Assembly: GCA_029204225.1 (NCBI GenBank)
Contig: CM055113.1
Coordinates: forward strand, 21,287,798-21,351,797
Length of the DNA stretch: 64,000 nt
From: Diphasiastrum complanatum
Taxonomy: Eukaryota > Streptophyta > Lycopodiopsida > Lycopodiales > Lycopodiaceae
Reading direction: 5' to 3'
Shown here: positions 57,982 through 64,000 of the stretch, one piece after another
Layout of the letters: every line of letters starts with the position of its first letter
Numbering within the stretch: the first letter of the stretch is position 1
The notes under the pieces: model-generated
The model's input: only the letters and a program-made list of their open reading frames with translations
Databases searched by the model: none
Told to the model about the DNA's origin: nothing
Translations under genes and position numbers: made by a program

Positions 57982-58132
57982 AATATTAAAAAAAAAAAAA
58001 AACAGGCAAGAGCGAATTACGCTTGGGACACGTGGGGATCAATGGACGGTGCCGGGCGTAATCCCCTCAGTCCCAGTAAGAGACGAGGGGATCTGGTCTC
58101 ACGTATCATTTTGATACTTTAATGACATTGAT

Positions 58133-58144
58133 AATCTCTCTCTG

Positions 58145-58192
<48 letters not shown>
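58133..58192. repeat. (CT)n microsatellite before a splice acceptor
   Basis: CT-rich run with a few TGTC interruptions at its start. It ends four bases before the AG that precedes the gamma-CA-like exon, so it would serve as that exon's polypyrimidine tract. Confidence 0.95.
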
Positions 58193-58195
<3 letters not shown>

Positions 58196-58196
58196 G

Positions 58197-58320
58197 AGCA
58201 AAAGACCAGTCGTTTGTGGGGATGGGAGCAACTCTTCTAGATGGGGTGGTTGTGGAAGAAGGCGCCATGGTTGCAGCTGGAGCTCTTGTATCTCAAAACA
58301 CGTGTATCCTATCTGGACAA
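58197..58320 (+). pseudogene. Isolated gamma-carbonic-anhydrase-like exon
   Basis: A 124-base open stretch flanked by GCAG and GTATTT encodes 41 residues: AKDQSFVGMGATLLDGVVVE, EGAMVAAGALVSQNT, then CILSGQ. This is the end of the left-handed beta-helix of plant mitochondrial gamma carbonic anhydrases, complex I subunits, which have IGMGATLLDG, MVAAGALV and QNTRIPSGE here. The family's next residues, WGGNPAKFL, are absent downstream up to 59400, and no upstream helix exon was found. R-to-S, R-to-C and P-to-L changes in the QNTRIP block suggest decay. Either one exon of a gene with very long introns or a relic. Confidence 0.75.
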
Positions 58321-58324
58321 GTAT

Positions 58325-59402
58325 TTATAGTCCTGAAACTTGATACTTGTTAACAAATTGAAGTGACAGATCCATTGAGGGACGCTTTATAATCCATTGA
58401 GGGAAGCTACAGATCATAATCAATTTGAAATCATTGTTTTGAAATCGATGATGTGTAATTTTTAACAAAGAAATCGATTTTAACAAACACGTTGATTCTA
58501 GAATCGCGATCTTCTCTGACTGCTGCTCACGTTAATCCTAGAATCCCAAATGGAAGCCAAACCAGAGAAGCTTAGTTGCCCCTTCTGTGTATCAACTCTC
58601 AGGATATCGTTTTTTTTTTCTTTGTTAAAATAATGTATTTTTTTATAAATTTTTTGGGAGTCCCGTTCCGGAACGGGCAACTAAGGTTTACGGTATCATT
58701 GTTGCCCAGTTATACTCATTCAGTGTTCGTTACTGAAGGGCAAAGATGAGAATGATACAAAGCAAACACAGAGCTTCCAGCAACTTGCAAGATATGCCCG
58801 CAGCACTTTGTGCTGAGGAAGAGGAACATCACAACATTCATAGTCCTCTTTACCATCACATTGCAATGTTTAGTACCAAAAAGGTCAACTACGAAGCTGG
58901 CAGACACTCAGTAGAAAGCGATGACAGATGGATATCAGCATACAAAACCAACTGACCCCAATGAAGGATGATCCTATAGGTAGTCATAATGTACTGCTCA
59001 TAATCTCTTCCGAGCTTGATACCATACTACATGAGCCTTCAGGCACATCAATAGTCTGCCTTGTCACTTCACATTGTAATTCATCTGTACTGCATGATGC
59101 TTTACAGATTGCAAAGAAGCCATAAGAGATTAAGAGATTCTTTCAGCTCCAAGAAACAATAGGCTACTTATCCTTTCCTGAAAATACTAGTTTCATCCTC
59201 CAGTAAGTAGTGAGTTGGTTAAGACTACCTTTCCTCGGGGATTCAACTCCAATTTGCCACACAAACATGAGGAAATACAAGAGAAAATACTAGTTTAAAA
59301 GAAAGTGAAGAACACCCAAGGAGGCATGGTTCTTTGTATATACAATTTCTGCAGATTTGAATCTTGAGTGCCAACAGCCACCGTCAACTATCCCTGACAT
59401 AT
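58325..59402. other. Spacer; right part is 3' region of the FLOE-like gene
   Basis: No further gamma-CA exon is seen. 59130-59402 would be the 3' untranslated region of the minus-strand DUF1421 gene. A T11 run lies near 58610-58622. Confidence 0.5.
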
Positions 59403-61383
59403 CTACCTGCCAAACCATGCTCTCTGAGGTTGAGCTTCACCACCATTCATCAGTTTATCAAGCACTACATTGAGATCTGCTGATTGTCCACTTTCAGTGA
59501 GTCTTCGCACGACAGTTTGCACTTGCTCGCGTGAGAATCCCATGGATGCAACCTTTTCAATGACATCATCAACAAGCACCCGATTTTGTGGTAAAGGCTG
59601 TCCTGAAGGGACACCTGCATGAGTTGAAGATTGCTGGATGGGTTGAGCAACAGGGAAGCGGGAATAACCCCCTCCGCCTGGAGCACCAGGCAGAGGCTGG
59701 GCACCAGTGTAGTTCGGATTGTTGTACGCACTCGAAGGTGCCAGTGCATGTGATCCATATATTGGGTTGCCTTGGAGTGGCTGAGCTTGCGGTAAATAAG
59801 GAGCAGGTTGTGCTAATGGTCTAGAGTTACTTCGTCCATACGATTGATCGTACATCTGTTGTACTAAACCTCCATGCTGCTGGGGTGGGATCTGAAATGA
59901 TTGTGGCTGAGGTGGGGGTCCTGGCTGTATTGCCGTTGGTGTGTAAGATGTTTCCGACAGATGGTAAACAGGGGGTGATGGCACTTGATGAGGTCTTTGG
60001 AGTTGGGACCCTTGTGGTAAGGGAACGAGTCCTTGAGGCTGGGGCCCTTGGGCTATGGTACCAAAAGGAGGTCCTTCAGGTTGATAGTGGGAATACTGCT
60101 GCTGTAAATGAGGAGGCTGGTTATAAAAGGATTGCATGTGCTGTGGCTGGGAGGGCTGTTGCTGGGGATATGGAGGTGGTGCATGTGACTGTGGAGACGG
60201 TGCTGTGGTCATGGATGAAAAAGAGGAGCCATTTGGAAATACAGGAGGCTGTGGCTGCTGTTGAAGTGCTTGAGATGATTGACTCTGCGCACCCGGTGGA
60301 GCAGGAAGTGCTGGTAACTGCTGCGGCTGCTGCTGAGGGTTGACAGGTGGCTGGGGAGCTGCAGCGGACTGTTGAAGAGATGTAGGTGTCTGAGGTGCCA
60401 TAGGGCGCTGCTGCAGAGCCATGGAGGGCTGCTGAGGGCCTACACTTGATTGCTGCACAAGAAGCTCCGCCTGCTGTCCATGTGATACATTAGAAGGCTG
60501 TGTGAGGACTTCTACAGGGGCCATGGCCGATGTTGCACTTGTAGGAGCTTCACTCTTTACCAATTGTAATTTTACAAGTTGAGATTGAGCCTCGGATATC
60601 TCCTGCTTATCACGCAATATTTGCACTCCACTTTGTACCTGTTGTCAGAAATGAGTGAGACAATTAGGTTTGCCTCTCTACATGCCATGATATGGACAAT
60701 GGTAGTCTATGAATCAGATTCAAAGCATCAAGGTAGACAATTATATTGCAATAGTTTACAAAAGATCAATGCGGCAGTTTTCTGGTATTACGTCGCTATT
60801 ACTACCACCAAATAGATGTAGATGCTTTGTAGTTTAAAATTAAAGCATCTACGTCTATTTGGCACTTACTACCATTTGATAACAATTCTTTAAACTTCTA
60901 AATAAATTTTCCAACTTTATCCACCTCAGTTCCTGAGTAGAGGTGTTGACAAGAATGTTCAGAAAGTCTCAGCTTTGGAAAATACATCACATACGAAACG
61001 CATTCATACTAATAGATGTTTCCCAAAAGTCTACAAATGATAGGTGTTGCAACACTCTAAACCCACAATCCCTGGGCAAAAGCTTTCATACTTACCTCCT
61101 TGATAGAATTTTCAAGCATTCGAAGTTTACCATCAGACTCTCCATGATTATTAGCTCCATCAGCCTTCAGGACTTCAACAGAACGCTCAAGCCGCTGTGT
61201 TGTATTCTCCAAATGTAAGAGGCGTCCACTTATGCCTTCCAAAACACGTAGAAGGTGATCAACGTACTTCTTCATTGTGCGCTCAACAGCAGCAACTGTT
61301 GCAGACTCAAGTGAATCTGTTATATGGTCCTGACGTTGAATGGATGACTCATATATTATAGGCAGCTCACGAGATCGATACAC
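59403..61383 (-). CDS. FLOE/DUF1421 family protein, 3' two exons
   Basis: Minus-strand exons 61096-61383 (96 codons) and 59403-60638 (411 residues plus TAG) join by a GT-AG intron (60639-61095). The first gives a coiled coil (VEGI/VLEGISGRLLHLENTT, RLERSVEVLKADG). The second opens VQSGVQILRDKQEISEAQ, then about 300 residues rich in Q, P and S, and ends with the DUF1421 UBA-like helices VIEKVASMGFSREQVQTVV and LNVVLDKLMNGGEAQ. Arabidopsis FLOE1 has the same order: N-terminal DS-rich part, coiled coil, QPS-rich disordered region and DUF1421. It forms hydration-dependent condensates in seeds. Upstream exons are not in the visible sequence; 61384 onward is intron invaded by a LINE. No lesion is seen. 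Confidence 0.85.
60808..60862. repeat. 21-bp-stem hairpin in the FLOE-like intron
   Basis: Arms 60808-60828 and 60842-60862 pair with a single G:T mismatch around a 13-base loop. It lies wholly in the intron between the two FLOE-like exons and has no other feature. Confidence 0.85.
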
Positions 61384-61965
61384 CTGGAAAAATATATGCA
61401 TTTGATAAGGGGCGAGGTGGTAATGCATAAATTTTACAAGGTTTCAACTTTTTCAGCATGCAACGCACTTCAGATTCCAAAGTCGAAAGCAATATCCAGG
61501 ATTCCATGATCGAGTTTCTGAAATTCGACTGAAAATTGGTAACAATTCTCCACAATGATGACATCACATTGAAATTGATGAACATATCTTATTTATTTTT
61601 TAACATAATCTCCCTCTCCACATTTCCAATACTTCTTTAACATAAAATTGAGAAGCGCTGAAGAGCATATCATTCCAAGACCAGATAATGATAGAAATTT
61701 TATAAATGACAGTGCAGCCACGTTCACTACTATCATGATGGATTTCTATAAATGATGACACTTTATGGCCGATTTACAGAGTCTTAAAGGCCCAAGAGTT
61801 AGAAATAGGGTTGCACCTATCCATAGTGAACCAATGTCCATATAAAAAACCAGTGTTGCAGTGGATCGCAATCCGTTAAAACAGCGATCCAGATTGTGCG
61901 TTCTGGATCGTCAGTGATCCAGGACTCTGATTGCTGCTGAAAAACCTAAAAAAAATTTAGCACTA
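61384..61965 (-). other. Intron of the FLOE-like gene
   Basis: Begins at the splice acceptor CAG (61384-61386 complement) and runs into the LINE tail near 61970. No exon-like frame resembling the DS-rich N-terminus could be found. Confidence 0.6.
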
Positions 61966-61972
61966 GGGGGGG

Positions 61973-62003
<31 letters not shown>

Positions 62004-62418
62004 AGAAGAAGAAGAAGAAGCTTTATTAATGTCTTTTCCATGCCAAAAGGCATATAAGACTAAGGAAATACATGTCAAGTATGTGGTAACCGTGGAGCGT
62101 GTAAACGCCTCCAAAAACTGAATAAAGAACATCTAGTACAAGTTAAGATAACTACATAAATGATAATCTCTGTGCATGGTAGTCAAATGTGTCCATGTCA
62201 AGATGCCAGGTCTGTACTGGCGCTATAGAAGGATGTAATGAGAGCTGTAGCATGAGGAAGTGCAGGAGCCTGCTGACGTCGCCTGTGAACAGGAGCATGT
62301 ATAGTGTGTCTCTGTGTAAGAGGTCTAGTAGAGCGTGTAACTCTCGTGACCACCTGAGGCTGGGTGATGCATCGTCTCTGCATCCTAGGTCTGGGAATGT
62401 CGTCGCAATCGCTGTCAA

Positions 62419-62792
62419 TCATGTCCGCATCAGAGCGTGATCTCCGGCGAGAGAAAAGGATGTAATCTGAGACTGTGAGTCTGGATAGGTGTGCTGAGCT
62501 ATTTGACATAGGTCCTGACACAGGAGGGACATCTCACGTATCATAAGTGCCACACATCTAGGGTCCTCATATGAGATGAGGGATCGTAATGTAACTGGTG
62601 TCTGACGAAAAAGGCAATGATATCGTCCTCTAATATCATAGTAAGCTGGACATGTGAAAAGGAAATGCTCCTCTGTCTCAACCATAGATAATGAGCATAA
62701 CTAACAAAACGCTCCTCACGTGGGGTACCCTGAAAGCGTCCAGTCTCAATCGCCAACTGGTGTGAGGACACTCGGAACTGGCCCAGAATAAA
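62419..62792 (-). pseudogene. LINE ORF2 C-terminal zinc-finger-like region
   Basis: After the TGA, the same frame reads FRVSSHQLAIETGRFQGTPR, EERFVSYAHY, then shifts by one frame into VETEEHFLFTCPAYYDIRGR, which holds the usual ETEEHFLF-C motif. The REERxC...ETEEH-C arrangement is the standard end of many LINE proteins; here the cysteine after REER is changed. Confidence 0.75.
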
Positions 62793-63999
62793 TCAGAGCC
62801 CATGAGATAGCCCTGAGGTGAGATAGTGTGGTAAAACTGGAAATCCAACTGTGTCTAGCTCCAGAAAGTGTGTCCTGTAATAGTCGGGTTTGACCCCGAG
62901 CTGTCCCTGCCATGTCCGGCTCAGGTATGCTCTATAGAGAAAGCGTCTGATATACTCATGGGTGCCCGATGGAAGGTCTGTGATAGAAATCCCAAGTGTA
63001 TCCAGTATCCGGGAGGCTTGAGAAAACCATGATAGTCGATGCCCCTGATCATAAAGGTCTCGCGAGGAGGCAAGTGCCGTCTGTGTGTATCTCTGCTCAT
63101 TTGTGGGTAACGTCATAATACACTGAACATGTAGAATAAGCTGAAAGATGGCGGATAGCTGAATGGGAGGGACCGCGAACTCTGTCAAGATAATCTGATG
63201 TGGGACAGATGGCTTAGCCCGTATCATACGAGATCGCATGAGAACCTGCAGTCGTGAAATACTGGCCCAATCCGAAGATGTAAGACCTGCACACCATACC
63301 TCTGCTGCATATAGGGCTGTGGGAGTAATGAGAGTATCAAAAAGCTGACATTTACTTGAGGCATCCCGAATAAACCGTCTGAAACAGAAGCGCTCTAACT
63401 GGACAAGGGAGGCGTGACCCTTACCAAGTCTGGCGGAGGCTGCCTGTCGCATGCCAAAGATAGGACCTGTAAAAAGCACGCCAAGGTAAGTGTAAGAAGA
63501 TACGACCTCCAAGGGTTGCCTATCAAAGATGAGTTCCTGGCGCTGCATCAAAGCTCTCGATGTGTTGAAAACCATAACTTTGGTTTTCAATATGTTAACC
63601 CACACTCCCCATCTACTGCAGAAGGCATGAAGGCTGTCCAGCTGTCGCTGTAATCCCTCTCTGGAAGAAGATAGGAGGACCGCGTCATCTGCATATAAAA
63701 GTATAGCAATCAAGATGCTCCCAAGCCTACAACCTGTGCCATCGCATCCCTCAATAACTCTCTCAAGCTTGTCAATATATAGTCCAAACAGGGTTGGGGA
63801 TAGAGAACAACCCTGCTTCACGCCAATAGTGCTCCAGATGTGGTCTGAGATGCCGGTATCACTCCGAAAACATCCAAGGACTCTCTCATATAGTGCCATC
63901 ACTGCTAAGATCATGTCAGTAGAAAAACCAAGATCACGTAGACGCTGAATGAGAAGGGATCGTGGAACAGAGTCGAAGGCTTTCCTGAAGTCAACAAAA
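62793..63999 (-). pseudogene. LINE ORF2 reverse transcriptase (C-terminal part)
   Basis: Open from the window edge on the minus strand for over 400 codons: FVDFRKAFDSVPRSLLIQRL, GVKQGCSLSPTLFGLYIDKL, then LLYADDAVLLSSSREGLQRQ with the catalytic ADD, and thumb motifs WGVWVNILKTKVMVF and YTYLGVLFTG. Endonuclease is not in the window. A TGA after GLSHGL, where the family continues, stops it at 62793. With the stop, this copy cannot make the C-terminal part. Confidence 0.88.
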
Positions 64000-64000
64000 C

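Larger units (their letters stand above)
61966..64000 (-). mobile_element. LINE retrotransposon, 3' part
   Basis: Read on the minus strand from the window edge: an ORF2 reverse transcriptase frame, a zinc-finger-like C-terminus, a 3' untranslated region of about 400 bases, the poly(A) signal ATTAATAAAG and a tail of TTC then TC repeats ending at about 61966. It inserted in the same direction as the FLOE-like gene, in its intron. The 5' part continues beyond 64000. Confidence 0.85.

Noticed and set aside
59885-60343. Plus-strand ORF of 152 residues (Val/Gly/Ala-rich)
   Set aside because: Antisense of the QPS-rich exon of the FLOE-like gene.

Overview
The window is nuclear DNA of a land plant. 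It holds spliced plant-type genes with GT-AG introns (a triple HMG-box chromatin protein and a DUF1421/FLOE-like protein), Ty1/copia and Ty3/gypsy LTR retrotransposons primed from initiator tRNA-Met, a LINE, and very long (CT)n, (CA)n and (TA)n arrays. The gene-poor, retroelement-rich, microsatellite-heavy texture and the kind of LINE suggest a large non-angiosperm genome such as a fern or gymnosperm. That placement is an inference and cannot be settled from the sequence alone.

Layout. 1-2735: broken Ty3/gypsy pol, minus strand. 2736-8307: chimeric copia element A, followed by another copia end and LTR to about 9350. 9800-13100: intact 12-exon 3xHMG-box gene with a mitosis-type MSA-like promoter motif, followed by three 205-bp tandem repeats. 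13.8-16.7 kb: AT-rich non-coding DNA with a trimer of a tRNA-like (SINE-like) unit. 16.75-19.5 kb: copia remains split by an unassigned 1.4-kb segment. 20.0-23.2 kb: minus-strand copia remains. 24.7-26.0 kb: gypsy 3' end and LTR, minus strand. 26.0-26.9 kb: microsatellites. 27.3-29.1 kb: minus-strand copia carrying a plastid-trnD-like sequence. 29.1-29.5 kb: gypsy RT/integrase fragment. 30.6-31.1 kb: 181-bp tandem repeats.

31.36-44.27 kb is a decayed gypsy element with two recognisable LTRs, into which copia element B (34711-40706, with both LTRs) is nested. 44.27-49.42 kb is copia element C, itself interrupted by a gypsy gag segment ending in half a tRNA-Asp sequence. 49.9-52.2 kb holds a gypsy gag that runs into a (CT)n-rich block with a 160-bp inverted repeat and then (TA)n repeats. 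52.2-53.5 kb is an LTR-like leader and an unassigned ORF. 54.3-56.5 kb holds two convergent unassigned reading frames, a frameshifted plus-strand one and a decayed minus-strand coiled-coil one. 58197-58320 is an isolated, splice-flanked exon of a gamma-carbonic-anhydrase-like protein. 59403-61383 is the 3' part of a FLOE/DUF1421 gene (minus) whose upstream exons are separated from it by a LINE (about 61970 to the window end, minus).

Only the HMG-box gene and the FLOE-like gene look like working host genes; the gamma-CA exon is either an outlier of a dispersed gene or a relic. Every retroelement coding region seen here carries stops, frameshifts or deletions, so none looks autonomous. Many stops look like C-to-T changes (CAG to TAG, TGG to TGA), as expected for methylated repeats.
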